A stretch of DNA of 64,000 bases from Halomonas binhaiensis (GCF_008329985.2 NZ_CP038437.2:3968001-4032000); one strand, 5' to 3'. Numbered from the stretch's first letter, positions 53,955 through 63,171 are shown. Notes: generated by a model from the letters alone, not told the origin. Translations and numbers: made by a program.

Positions 53955-55628
53955 TCACTGCGGTTGATCGAGAAGCGTCTCGGCGACCCTGCTCAAAGCA
54001 TGAAACTTGGCTTCACTAATATCCATCATTTGCACAGTGGAGAGTGCCTCACCAAGCAGGCCTACCTTGGCTTGCACTTCAGAAACGTCCAATAGAATAC
54101 TGTTCCTGGTACTATCATCAGCAATGGATTTCGCCATCGCTATGACAGACGAAGACGTTGTGCTAACCGCATCTTTCTGCCCCTTTTCAGCCTGGGCAGT
54201 AGCGATGGCAACAAGCACTTGACTGGGACTGAAGTTAATATACGTCACACGCTGGGCAACCTTTTCAGCCTCAGCCAATGCCTCATTCGCGGCATTTTCT
54301 CGCCCCACCATGGCCTGGGCAATAGCAAGGGCTGAAAAACTATCCAGCTTTCCATAGCCATCTTCAAGGGAATACGCCACCTCTGAGGCAGCCGCAAATG
54401 TTGCATCAGCCGCTTCTTCTCTACCTGCTTCAGCCTGCGCCTTTGCGAGCTCCAGAAGACTACTCAGCCTGGACTCATCATTCCCAATGGCGTCAATGCT
54501 CTGTGCAGCAGCCGCAAATGTTGCATCTGCAGCATCCTCTCGCCCTGCTTCAGCCTGGGCTTTTGCAATAACGGCAAGCATGGATGACTTATCCTTGCCA
54601 TCTGCTATAGCCTGCGCGGCTTTTTCAGCATTGCTAAAGGCAGTATCAACCGCACCCTCTCCACCCGCTTCAGCTTGAGCCAATGCAATGACGGTAAACA
54701 CATAAGACTTCACCGCATCATCCGATATCGCTTCTGCCGTTGAGAACGCCTCAGCAACCTGGCCCGCTTCGGCCTGAGCCTTCGCAACACGCATAAAAGC
54801 ATCGTACTTCAACTGTTTTAGATCGTCCGGCATCCGAGCGACAGCTGAAAATGCATCAGATAACCGGCCCGCTTCAACCAGCCCTTTCCCGATAGAGTAA
54901 AGTGCGTAAAGCTTAAACCTACCATTTGATATCTGTTCTGAAGTTGAGAGTGCCTCATTCAACTGGCCGGCCTCGACCTGAATACTCACTATATAATTCA
55001 GTGCAGCGGACCGTTCTATATCATTCGACACCCGGCCCTGAATTTCGGTCGCATCATCAAGTATTCTACTCAGGGCTTCTTTTTTCCCCACCAAGGCATA
55101 CGCTTCCGCGGTATAGTCCAAAGCTTCAAGCTTTGACATGCCAGCAGGCATAGCGCTCACAATTCCCTCGATGTCTTCAAGCGTCTCAGCCGCCGAATCC
55201 AATTGCCCGGCCTTTTCCTGTAGCTTTACGATACCCACAAGACCACGAACCTTATATAAATCACCTTTCAGCTCGTGAGACTCGTCAATCGCCATCCGGA
55301 TAACACAATCAAAGCCATCAATTGCACACAGGTCCTGCTGGATGATATCAAGTGACAGTATATTTCCATCGGCCACTTCCAGCTCGCCACCTTCTGCCAG
55401 CGTCTTGGCGAATACGCTGCCAGGGTAAGTCTCAATAAGCTCTTTCAATACTTGCCTGGCTTCGATCAGCTTTTCCTTCGCGTCATTGCCATCGAGAGTT
55501 CCTGCACTGGTATAAGCCGTTGCTGCTTTTTCAAGCAAACCCGCCTCATCAGCCACAACCGAAAAAGGCACTATCAAAACAGCACCCAGCACTAAAACTC
55601 GTAGAAACTTCCCTGCGAAATTAATCAT
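53955..55628 (-). CDS. Exported alpha-helical repeat protein of unknown function
   Basis: A ~557-residue protein with a signal peptide (INFAGKFLRVLVLGAVLIV, cleavage near VVA-DE). The ATG at 55628 has AAGG at the right distance; another ATG lies two codons upstream. The mature part is nearly all helical and contains about ten degenerate units of 35-50 residues built around A-x-AQAEAG-xxx-A (e.g. VIAKAQAEAGREDAADATFAAA). These are TPR-like helical hairpins. Two cysteines lie close together near residue 105 (DLCAIDGFDCVI), possibly a disulfide. Base composition is more AT-rich than the neighbours. It is probably a periplasmic binding or scaffold protein, but no function can be assigned. Confidence 0.82.
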   Translation of the reverse strand: MINFAGKFLRVLVLGAVLIVPFSVVADEAGLLEKAATAYTSAGTLDGNDAKEKLIEARQVLKELIETYPGSVFAKTLAEGGELEVADGNILSLDIIQQDLCAIDGFDCVIRMAIDESHELKGDLYKVRGLVGIVKLQEKAGQLDSAAETLEDIEGIVSAMPAGMSKLEALDYTAEAYALVGKKEALSRILDDATEIQGRVSNDIERSAALNYIVSIQVEAGQLNEALSTSEQISNGRFKLYALYSIGKGLVEAGRLSDAFSAVARMPDDLKQLKYDAFMRVAKAQAEAGQVAEAFSTAEAISDDAVKSYVFTVIALAQAEAGGEGAVDTAFSNAEKAAQAIADGKDKSSMLAVIAKAQAEAGREDAADATFAAAAQSIDAIGNDESRLSSLLELAKAQAEAGREEAADATFAAASEVAYSLEDGYGKLDSFSALAIAQAMVGRENAANEALAEAEKVAQRVTYINFSPSQVLVAIATAQAEKGQKDAVSTTSSSVIAMAKSIADDSTRNSILLDVSEVQAKVGLLGEALSTVQMMDISEAKFHALSRVAETLLDQPQ

Positions 55629-55968
55629 AGGCATCCTTTAAAACAAGCCATATGCAATAATTTTCTCGACCATGTCACCAACAGGTCTCGAAGTATTGGT
55701 TATTGTGACGACACCTTCACTGGGCTACACGGCAAGCCAAATAATGTCATGAAAGCCTCGGAACAAGTTTTCCTCGCCACTGAATAATCTCTTCCTCGGC
55801 ACCAAGTTCAGACGAATATCTGTGCTCACGCATGAAGTTATTGATCCGACTTATTCTTCATTCACGAGCCATGGCATTGCCAAAGCCGTCACAGTCAACT
55901 GTGAATAGTCTTGAACGAGACAGCAACGACACTTACAGAGGTTATTGACCACAGGCAGGAAAACACAA
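55629..55968. other. Intergenic region upstream of the helical-repeat gene, no gene seen
   Basis: A 340-base stretch between the helical-repeat gene and the SorC remnant. It must hold the promoter of the helical-repeat gene. Small frames here have no recognisable features. Confidence 0.4.
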
Positions 55969-56642
55969 CTACCCCAGCTCCACCTCTTCCCCCCTCTGAG
56001 TGGCTTCATCAAGGCGAATGATGGTATGGGCATTGGTCGCGCTAGTGGCAAGGGTGTCAATCACGCCGGTGCGCAAGGCACCGAGAATACCCACTGCCTT
56101 GGTGTGCTCGCTGGCAATGGCGACCACGTCGGGAATGCGGGTCAGGTCCTGGATATTAAGGCCGATGACGCGCCCCTGCATCGGAGTCACGGAGGGACGA
56201 CCATGGATGTCGATGAAGTCATAGCCCATCATGTCGCCGACCGTGCCTGACAAACGCGCCTCGGCGATTTCCTGAGGCGTGAACCAGCCCATGCGCACCA
56301 TATTGCTGTTCTCGCTGACATCGCCCACGCCGATCAGGGCAATATCAGCCCGGCGTGCACGATCCAGAGTCTGGCGCACAGTAGAATTCTCATACAACGC
56401 ATCACGCAGCTCGCTGTTCTGCACCAGGGCCGGTGCATACAGTGTTTCGCTCTCACAGACGCAGCGCCGACCGCCGATGGCACAGACGCAGGGTGATCAG
56501 CACCGCACCCAAGCCGCCATTGCCCATCATGCAGATGACCAGGCTCCTGACGCTGTTCCCCACTGCCACGAGTGCACGCTTGAGCAGACGTGGATAGAGT
56601 CACGTACAAAGCGATATCGGCGGAGTCCTGACGCTCATTCAT
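55969..56642 (-). pseudogene. Remnant of a SorC/DeoR-type sugar-binding transcriptional regulator
   Basis: The 5' end still codes for MNERQDSADIALYV, a typical SorC-family beginning, but the helix-turn-helix is then lost. A stretch in another frame (RLLKRAL ... NGGLGAVL) and a third frame (ESETLYAPALVQNSELRDALYENS, continuing to the natural end at 55969) follow, separated by deletions and stops. The intact C-terminal effector domain (about 150 residues: DIALIGVGDV, HGRPSVTPMQGRVIGLNIQDL) supports the family. Full members are about 310-320 residues. It sits downstream of the dak-rpiB genes, where an EryD-like regulator would be expected. Confidence 0.82.
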
Positions 56643-56842
56643 GTTGTGTTCCCGACCTGGCTTTCAGCGCGTCACCTTAGCATAACCTGAGCGGATACCT
56701 CTCAGTCTGAAAAAACCTGTCTGAAAACTCAGTCAGAAAGCTCAGTCTGAAAAACCTGCCTGACTAAATCCCACCCGACTAATCCAGCCCGATGACTCGA
56801 TGAAATGCCGGCAATGCTTTGAAGCACACCCTGAAGTAACAC

Positions 56843-58561
56843 TCACGAGCAGCGCTGAATCACCGGCACCAGCGCCGTGACAATCAACGCCAGTGATGTA
56901 GCACCTGCATCTGGCGTGCCGAGGCTCTTTTCCGCCAGGGGCCGAGCACGCCCTACCCTGGGCAGCAGTTCCGCAGTCGCCTGGGCCGCTTCTTCCGCCC
57001 GCTGAGCCGCTCGCTCCCAGGTCACCGCGACACCATCAGCAGCATGTTCCGCCACGGCCTCGGCAAAAGGCACCAGCACGTCTACCAGTGTCTTGTCTCC
57101 GGGCACCGCCTTGCCGAAGCTCATGACGTTATCACTGGCAGCAGACACCCCTCGCACCAGGCGATCGACATTGAGCGGAAGGTCATTACCCAAGGCCTCA
57201 CCGATGGAAGACAGAATGACACCCCAGATCGCACCGGAAGTTCCGCCTGCCCGATCAGCCCAGCGCTCAGCAGCAAACGACAGCACCGTTTGCGCACCAG
57301 CGCCTTCTGCCAGGGCCTCTCGGGCCGCCTCGAGACATGCCTTGCTGCCTCGCTGCATACCGATGCCATGATCGCCATCACCCGCTATGGAGTCGATGCG
57401 CCCCAGCTCTTCCGCATGCGCATCGACAGTGGCCACCAGCGTTTCCAGGGCAGATACCACGCCTTTGGCCAACTGCCTGGATGCCTCGCTGGCAGGCGGT
57501 ATTTCCTGTCGCTCCATCGCTTCCAGTTCGGCAGGATCCAGCGCCTCAGCCGCCGCCACACTGCCCTTGCGATAGGCCGGAGTGTCGGCAGGCGCTTTCC
57601 ATCGTTGTTCCATCTCATCATCCAGCCAGAACAGGGTCAACGACACACCGGCCATATCGAGACTGGTGACCATTTCCCCTACCTCTGGCTCGATGATGGT
57701 CAGGCCCGCCTCATGCAGCAATTCATCGACACGCCGATAGACGACAAACAGTTCTTCATACTTGACCGTACCAAGCCCATTGAGGATGGGAACCACCCGA
57801 GCACCCTCACGCTCGATGCCTGCCGGCACCTCCTCAAGCAGGCGCGACACCAGGGCCTCGGCAAGACCATCCGCCGTGGGAATATCCTGCTCGCTGACAC
57901 CAGGCTCACCATGAATCCCCAGTCCGATGGCCATCCTGCCCGTTGGCACATGGAATAGCGCGTCTTCCGCCCCTGGCAACGTACACCCATCGAATGCCAC
58001 ACCGAAGGAGCGCGTCCGGCGATTGGCTTCCTCGGCCACTGCCACTACTTGCTCAAGCGAGGCACCAGCCTCTGCTGCTGCTGCAGCGGCCTTGAACACC
58101 GTCAGATCACCTGCGATCCCCCGACGCTTGTCGAACTCTTCCAGTGATGCACTGGCCACATCGTCTGTAATAGTGACGATTTCGCAGGGAATGCCTTCTG
58201 CAATCAAACGTTCTCGCGCCTGGCCGAAGTGCAATACATCACCGGCATAATTGCCGAAGGTCAGCAGCACACCACCGCCGTTATCAGCAGCCTTGGCCAC
58301 GGAATAGACCTGCTGGGCCGAGGGTGATGCAAACAGGTTGCCCATGGCCGCTCCGTGAGCCAGCCCCTGCCCGACAAGGCCGGCAAAAGCCGGATAATGG
58401 CCACTGCCACCGCCAATGACGACAGCCACACTACCCGGTTTGCTACGCGTGCTGCGCACGACGCCGCCGTACACCGCCATCAGCTTGTCGCGATGAGCGG
58501 CCACCAGCCCCAGGCGGGCCTGTTCAGGAAAATCACTGGGATCGTTGTACAGAATGGTCAT
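56843..58561 (-). CDS. DhaK-DhaL fusion kinase, probable erythrulose kinase
   Basis: A 572-residue ATP-dependent kinase of the dihydroxyacetone kinase family. The N-terminal DhaK domain (about 1-330) has GGGSGHYPAF near residue 50 and GLGIHGEPGV near 210 (the His that holds the keto substrate). The C-terminal DhaL domain (about 365-570) has DGDHGIGMQRG and GDKTLVDVL for ATP and Mg binding. GHYPAF instead of the GHEPAH of true dihydroxyacetone kinases is, as I recall, typical of erythrulose kinases. Located downstream of rpiB, it would convert D-erythrulose to its 4-phosphate. Confidence 0.88.
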   Translation of the reverse strand: MTILYNDPSDFPEQARLGLVAAHRDKLMAVYGGVVRSTRSKPGSVAVVIGGGSGHYPAFAGLVGQGLAHGAAMGNLFASPSAQQVYSVAKAADNGGGVLLTFGNYAGDVLHFGQARERLIAEGIPCEIVTITDDVASASLEEFDKRRGIAGDLTVFKAAAAAAEAGASLEQVVAVAEEANRRTRSFGVAFDGCTLPGAEDALFHVPTGRMAIGLGIHGEPGVSEQDIPTADGLAEALVSRLLEEVPAGIEREGARVVPILNGLGTVKYEELFVVYRRVDELLHEAGLTIIEPEVGEMVTSLDMAGVSLTLFWLDDEMEQRWKAPADTPAYRKGSVAAAEALDPAELEAMERQEIPPASEASRQLAKGVVSALETLVATVDAHAEELGRIDSIAGDGDHGIGMQRGSKACLEAAREALAEGAGAQTVLSFAAERWADRAGGTSGAIWGVILSSIGEALGNDLPLNVDRLVRGVSAASDNVMSFGKAVPGDKTLVDVLVPFAEAVAEHAADGVAVTWERAAQRAEEAAQATAELLPRVGRARPLAEKSLGTPDAGATSLALIVTALVPVIQRCS

Positions 58562-58713
58562 GGGATATTCCCCCTGGACAGAGCGGCTGCCGAACCTGGC
58601 TGCAGGTGGCCAATGCTTTTTTGTGTCATGGACGCCATGTCATGGGCATGGCGTCACTGAAGAAGCGTATTACTGAAGAACCTTATTCCTGAAGAGCTGT
58701 AGCACCCGCAAAC

Positions 58714-59217
58714 TTATGCCTCTGGTGAAGGTGCTCCTGATGAAGAAGGCCCCGCGAGACGCTCTTCATATTCATGAATCTTGGCGACCTTCTCGGCGGA
58801 TGGCCCACCCGGAAATGACTTGCCGAGGAAGGTGGTGACGATATCCTTGGCCAGCTCCGGCCCTACGACTCGAGCCCCCAGCGTCACGATCTGGGCATCA
58901 TTGCTGGTACGAGCCTTGCCCGCCGAATACGTATCGTGAGCCTGGGCCGCACGAATGCCTGGCACCTTGTTGGCCGAAATCGCCACGCCAATGCCCGTGC
59001 CGCATACCAGCACGCCGCGATCGAAGCGCCCTTCCTTGATCGCAGTCGCCACCTCGATGGCCACATCGGGGTACAGGATCGGCTCAGCATTGAAGGTACC
59101 AAAATCTTCAACCTGGTAGCCCTGCTCCTGCATATGCGCAATCAGAATTTCCTTGAGAGCGAAGGCCGCCTCATCACCACCAATGGCAACCTTCAAGGAA
59201 GACGCAGTATCAGACAT
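58714..59217 (-). CDS. rpiB: RpiB-family sugar-phosphate isomerase
   Basis: A ~167-residue RpiB/LacAB-family isomerase. Start at ATG 59217 (MSDTASSLKVAIGGDEAAF) preceded by GGAGGAGAAA. The active-site loop CGTGIGVAISANKVPGIRAAQAHD includes the catalytic Cys and the His/Arg pair. The family converts ribose 5-phosphate to ribulose 5-phosphate, but members in tetritol pathways interconvert erythrulose 4-phosphate and erythrose 4-phosphate. The neighbouring erythrulose-kinase-like gene favours the latter role here. Confidence 0.9.
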   Translation of the reverse strand: MSDTASSLKVAIGGDEAAFALKEILIAHMQEQGYQVEDFGTFNAEPILYPDVAIEVATAIKEGRFDRGVLVCGTGIGVAISANKVPGIRAAQAHDTYSAGKARTSNDAQIVTLGARVVGPELAKDIVTTFLGKSFPGGPSAEKVAKIHEYEERLAGPSSSGAPSPEA

Positions 59218-59253
59218 AGGGTTTCTCCTCCGGTGAACGTCTCGGATCCTGCC

Positions 59254-59289
59254 GAACATATGCTCAAAGTATCACCAGACGAACATATG
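59254..59289 (-). promoter_or_regulatory. rpiB promoter region with two GAACATATG sites
   Basis: GAACATATG occurs at 59254-59262 and 59281-59289, 27 bases apart. On the minus strand the sites bracket a possible promoter (TTTACA, 16 bases, TACTTT). The same motif overlaps the start of the ABC operon at 40585-40593. This arrangement suggests shared control by a SorC-type repressor. Confidence 0.6.
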
Positions 59290-59461
59290 TAAAACCTGTT
59301 GCACAAAAGAACAGTGAAAGAGAGCAGCCTCCACACCTGCTACGCAGCAACCAACCTCACTTAGAATCGTTTAAAAACAATCATATAACCACAACATCTT
59401 CATAAACGCTGGACAATTACACCTTTGGTCTAATGATCACAACCAGATCATTCGTGCATTA

Positions 59462-59494
59462 TTCTTTGACTCTCTCAGGCCAACACGCTATTCA
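59462..59494 (+). promoter_or_regulatory. Promoter of the transaldolase gene
   Basis: TTCTTTGACTC (59462-59472) contains TTGACT as -35 element; 17 bases later TATTCA (59489-59494) fits a -10 element, and GGCCAA lies at 59478-59483. The 11-base TTCTTTGACTC plus GGCCAA arrangement is nearly the same as in front of the ABC operon (40538-40558). Confidence 0.6.
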
Positions 59495-59538
59495 TTTGAT
59501 CAGGAGATGATCAGATTCCCACACAAGGAGTCTCTGCC

Positions 59539-60492
59539 ATGTCATGCCTCGATGCCCTGCGCCAGCATTCCCTCGTTGTCGCCGACACCGGCGACCTCGA
59601 CGCCATCAAGCGTTATCAGCCGCAGGATGCCACCACCAACCCATCGCTGATCCTCAAGGCCTTCAAGCTCCCCGGCTATCAAGAGCTGATCAATGACGTT
59701 CTCGGCCAGATAGACAACAGTGGCACTCTGGCGGACAGGGCAAGCCGGGCGGTGGATCACTTGTCCGTTGCCATGGGCAGCGAGATTGCCGCCCACATCC
59801 CTGGTCGCATTTCCACCGAAGTCTCGGCACGGCTTTCCTTCGATACCCAGGCCAGCATTCGCAAGGCCCACGAACTGATCGAGCGCTATCAGCAGCGAGG
59901 CATTGGGCGTGATCGGGTACTGATCAAGCTGGCCTCCACCTGGGAGGGTATTCGTGCAGCGGAGGTGCTGGAGAAGGAAGGTATTCAGTGCAACCTGACC
60001 CTGCTGTTCAGCGATGCCCAGGCTCAGGCCTGTTTCGATGCAGGCGTGTTCCTGATTTCTCCCTTTGTTGGCCGGGTCAGTGATTACTACAAGCAGGCCA
60101 CAGGCAAGACATTCCAGGCTGACGAAGATCCCGGCGTGCGCTTCGTGCGCAGCGTATGCCAACGCGCCAGCAGCGGTGGCTACTCCACTGTCTTGATGGG
60201 CGCCAGCTTCCGTAGCGTGGAGCAGGTCCTGGCTCTGTCTGGCTGCCCACGACTGACGATTGCGCCGGAACTGCTGGAGCAGCTGGCCTCCAGCCAGGGC
60301 AATGCCGCTCGGGCCATCCCCTCCACCGAGCCCTTCTCACCGCTTGCTCAACCTATCGGACACAGCGACTTCCTGTGGCACCACAACGCCGATGCCATGG
60401 CCGTGGACCGCCTTGCCGACGGCATTCGCCGCTTTGCCGAAGACCAGAGCAAACTCGAAGCCCTGATCGCAGAACGACTCGCGAAGCCGTAA
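59539..60492 (+). CDS. tal: Transaldolase
   Basis: A 317-residue TalB-type transaldolase. DATTNPSLILKA (about 29-40), the Schiff-base Lys in RVLIKLASTWEGI (about 130) and SPFVGRVSDYY (around 178) are present. It transfers a dihydroxyacetone unit and consumes erythrose 4-phosphate or forms it in the reverse direction. An AAGGAG ribosome-binding site lies upstream. Divergent from rpiB and followed by transketolase, so the three genes can feed erythrose 4-phosphate into the pentose phosphate pathway. Confidence 0.94.
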   Translation: MSCLDALRQHSLVVADTGDLDAIKRYQPQDATTNPSLILKAFKLPGYQELINDVLGQIDNSGTLADRASRAVDHLSVAMGSEIAAHIPGRISTEVSARLSFDTQASIRKAHELIERYQQRGIGRDRVLIKLASTWEGIRAAEVLEKEGIQCNLTLLFSDAQAQACFDAGVFLISPFVGRVSDYYKQATGKTFQADEDPGVRFVRSVCQRASSGGYSTVLMGASFRSVEQVLALSGCPRLTIAPELLEQLASSQGNAARAIPSTEPFSPLAQPIGHSDFLWHHNADAMAVDRLADGIRRFAEDQSKLEALIAERLAKP

Positions 60493-60550
60493 GCCATGAA
60501 CACAAGCCGCGAGCATCGAGCTGCGAGTAACGAGCAGTCCAGTGCCGCTT

Positions 60551-60683
60551 GAAGCCCGTAGCTCGAAGCTCGAAGCCCGTAGCTCGAAGCCCGAAGCCCG
60601 TAGCTCGAAGCCCGTAGCCCGTAGCCCGTAGCTCGTAGCCCGTAGCCCGTAGCCCGTAGCTCGTAGCTCGTAGCTCGTAGCTC
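60551..60683. repeat. Tandem heptamer repeat, 19 copies, between tal and tkt
   Basis: Nineteen uninterrupted 7-bp units of the form G(A/T)AGC(C/T)C, e.g. GTAGCTC, GTAGCCC, GAAGCCC, in a non-random order with the last four identical (GTAGCTC). The array stops 17 bases before the tkt start codon. Confidence 0.95.
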
Positions 60684-60700
60684 AAGACAATGGATTTCCC

Positions 60701-62755
60701 ATGACGATTCGATTCCAGCTTGCCAATGCCATTCGCGCTCTATCCATGGATGCCGTCCAGAAGGCCAACTCCGGCCACCCTGGCGCCCCCATGGGTATGG
60801 CTGACATCGCTGAAGTGCTGTGGAACGATTACCTTGTCCACAACCCGAACGATCCCAAGTGGGCCGATCGTGACCGCTTCGTGCTGTCCAACGGCCACGG
60901 CTCCATGCTGTTGTACTCCTTGCTCCATCTGACCGGCTATGAGGACATGAGCCTCGAAGAGCTGCAGAACTTCCGCCAGCTCCATGCCAAGACCGCCGGT
61001 CACCCCGAATACGGCTACGCCGGTGGCATCGAAACCACCACCGGCCCTCTCGGCCAGGGCCTGGCCAATGCCGTCGGCATGGCCATGGCCGAACGCACCC
61101 TCGGCGCTCAATTCAACCGCCCTGGCCATGACATCGTCGATCACTACACCTACTGCTTCCTCGGCGATGGCTGCCTGATGGAAGGCATTTCCCACGAAGT
61201 GGCTTCCCTGGCCGGAACCCACAAGCTGGGCAAGCTGATCGCCTTCTATGACGACAACGGCATCTCCATCGATGGCGAAGTCGAAGGCTGGTTCACCGAC
61301 GACACGGCCAAGCGTTTCGAAGCCTACGGCTGGCACGTGGTGCCTGCTGTCGATGGCCACAAGCCGGAAGAGATCAAGGCCGCCATCGACATGGCCCGGA
61401 CTCAGGACGACCGCCCCAGCCTGATCATCTGCAAGACCGTGATCGGTTTCGGCGCACCCAACAAGCAGGGCAAGGAAGATTGCCATGGCTCGCCGCTGGG
61501 CGAGGCCGAAGTCGCCGCTGCACGTGAACAGCTCGATTGGCCCCATGCGCCCTTCCATATCCCCGAGCCGATCTACCAAGCCTGGGATGCCCTGGAGAAA
61601 GGCCGGGCGGCCCAAGAGGCCTGGCAGACCCGCTTCGACCGCTACGCCGAAGCGCACCCGGAATTGGCCAAGGAATTCCTGCGCCGCATGCAGGGCAAAC
61701 TGCCCAGCGAACTGCCTACCGAGGCCATGCTGCAGAAGGCTCAGGACGACGCGGAAAGCATCGCCTCACGCAAGGCCTCGCTCAACTGCCTCAACACCTT
61801 GGGCCCGGCCCTGCCCGAGCTGCTCGGTGGCAGTGCTGACCTGGCACCGTCCAACCTGACGTTCTGGAACGGCGCCAAGGCCATCACTGGCGAGCTTTCT
61901 ACACATCCTGCCGCAGGTTCTTCCCAAAACCCCGCCGCAGGCGCTTTCGACGGCAACTACCTGCACTACGGGGTACGCGAGTTCGGCATGGCGGCGATCA
62001 TGAATGGCATCGCCCTGCATGGTGGCTTCATCCCCTATGGCGCGACCTTCCTGATCTTCATGGAATACATGCGCAACGCCGTGCGCATGGCGGCGCTGAT
62101 GGGCAAGCAGGCCATCTATGTGTTCACCCATGATTCCATTGGTCTGGGTGAAGACGGCCCGACTCACCAGCCCATCGAGCAACTGACCAGCCTGCGCACA
62201 ACACCAAATCTCAGCACCTGGCGTCCCTGCGATGCCACCGAGACCGCCGCGGCCTGGGGGGCGGCCATCAAGCGTCAATCCGGCCCCACCGCCTTGATCC
62301 TGTCGCGCCAGAACCTGCCGCATCAGCCGCGCACCAAGCAGCAATTGGCCGACATCCAGCGCGGTGGCTATGTGCTCAAGCACGAGGCCGATACACACCA
62401 GGGCAAGCCGGAGCTGATCCTGATTGCCACCGGTTCCGAAGTGACCCTGGCCATGGACGCTGCGGCCGAACTGGAAAAGCAAGGCCGTGCAGTGCGCGTG
62501 GTGTCGATGGCTTGCTGCGATGTGTTCGATCAGCAGGATGCTGGCTACCGCGAATCTGTAATGCCTAACGCGGTACGTGCACGCCTGGCCGTAGAGGCCA
62601 GCCACCGCGACTACTGGAGCAAATACGTCGGCCTCGATGGCGATGTCGTGGGCATGACCACCTTCGGTGAATCCGCCCCAGCGGGCGAACTGTTCAAGCA
62701 CTTCGGCTTCAGCGTCGAGAATGTAGTGAAAAAGGCGCTAGCCCTAGTGAGCTGA
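60701..62755 (+). CDS. tkt: Transketolase
   Basis: A full-length 684-residue transketolase: [13 protein letters not shown] (24-36), [27 protein letters not shown] for thiamine diphosphate/Mg binding, [15 protein letters not shown] in the central domain and a complete C-terminal domain. A small Ala/Gly/Ser-rich insertion (near residues 401-417, [13 protein letters not shown]) is not usual in the family. It lies 208 bases after tal, separated by the heptamer array, and has only a weak ribosome-binding site. It is separate from the split transketolase at 51.6-53.5 kb. Confidence 0.96.
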   Translation: MTIRFQLANAIRALSMDAVQKANSGHPGAPMGMADIAEVLWNDYLVHNPNDPKWADRDRFVLSNGHGSMLLYSLLHLTGYEDMSLEELQNFRQLHAKTAGHPEYGYAGGIETTTGPLGQGLANAVGMAMAERTLGAQFNRPGHDIVDHYTYCFLGDGCLMEGISHEVASLAGTHKLGKLIAFYDDNGISIDGEVEGWFTDDTAKRFEAYGWHVVPAVDGHKPEEIKAAIDMARTQDDRPSLIICKTVIGFGAPNKQGKEDCHGSPLGEAEVAAAREQLDWPHAPFHIPEPIYQAWDALEKGRAAQEAWQTRFDRYAEAHPELAKEFLRRMQGKLPSELPTEAMLQKAQDDAESIASRKASLNCLNTLGPALPELLGGSADLAPSNLTFWNGAKAITGELSTHPAAGSSQNPAAGAFDGNYLHYGVREFGMAAIMNGIALHGGFIPYGATFLIFMEYMRNAVRMAALMGKQAIYVFTHDSIGLGEDGPTHQPIEQLTSLRTTPNLSTWRPCDATETAAAWGAAIKRQSGPTALILSRQNLPHQPRTKQQLADIQRGGYVLKHEADTHQGKPELILIATGSEVTLAMDAAAELEKQGRAVRVVSMACCDVFDQQDAGYRESVMPNAVRARLAVEASHRDYWSKYVGLDGDVVGMTTFGESAPAGELFKHFGFSVENVVKKALALVS

Positions 62756-62905
62756 GCCTCCTTGGCGCAGACTGATAGCAAGAGACTCGACGCGAACTGG
62801 CACACTCTTTAGAATGTGGTGCGTCGCAATATGTGCGGCAAATGGGTCAATAAGCTCGTTGGCATGACTCGTAAACAGAGTTTATGCACTCAGCTTGGCG
62901 ACATA

Positions 62906-63085
62906 AGTTCTCAGGGCGGGGTGAAAGTCCCCACCGGCGGTGATCTCTCGAACGGCGCCACTTCAAGCGCGCCAGAGAGTCAGCCCGCGAGCGCCCTTCT
63001 GCCACCATGATGAACTGGCGGAAGGGGTCAGCAGATTCGGTGAGAATCCGAAGCCGACGGTGATAGTCCGGATGGAAGAGAACGG
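62906..63085 (+). ncRNA. FMN riboswitch (RFN element)
   Basis: Conserved RFN blocks in order: TTCTCAGGGCGGGGTGAAAG and CCCCACCGGCGGT (62908-62941), a variable arm, CAGCCCGCGAGCG (62982-62994), GGTCAGCAGATTCGGTGAGA, and CCGACGGTGATAGTCCGGAT with GGAAGAGAAC (63055-63083). It lies upstream of ribH2 and should lower its expression when FMN is plentiful. The following GC-rich segment (about 63108-63140) can form the expression platform. Confidence 0.95.
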
Positions 63086-63171
63086 TAGCAAACGCTTGGC
63101 ATTGCCTGGACAGGCGGTGTCAGCGTCGGCGTCCGCTTGCCCTGATTCTGGTGATTTGTAGAGGAAAAACC

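Noticed and set aside
53690..54019. Plus-strand frame of 109 codons between the transketolase block and the repeat protein
   Set aside because: It spans the minus-strand terminator and the 3' end of the helical-repeat gene, is rich in Gln/Lys from low-complexity DNA, and has no homology.
60551..60683. Heptamer array as a CRISPR
   Set aside because: Units are 7 bp with no spacers and no cas genes in the window. The 13-bp and 38-bp arrays fail for the same reason.
60353..60685. Minus-strand frame encoding a LRATGY-type repeat peptide across the heptamer array
   Set aside because: It is produced by the noncoding 7-bp array and the 3' end of tal; no start signal and no family resemblance.
61766..62701. 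A 311-codon minus-strand frame opposite tkt
   Set aside because: Shadow of the highly conserved transketolase gene; no ribosome-binding site or domain.
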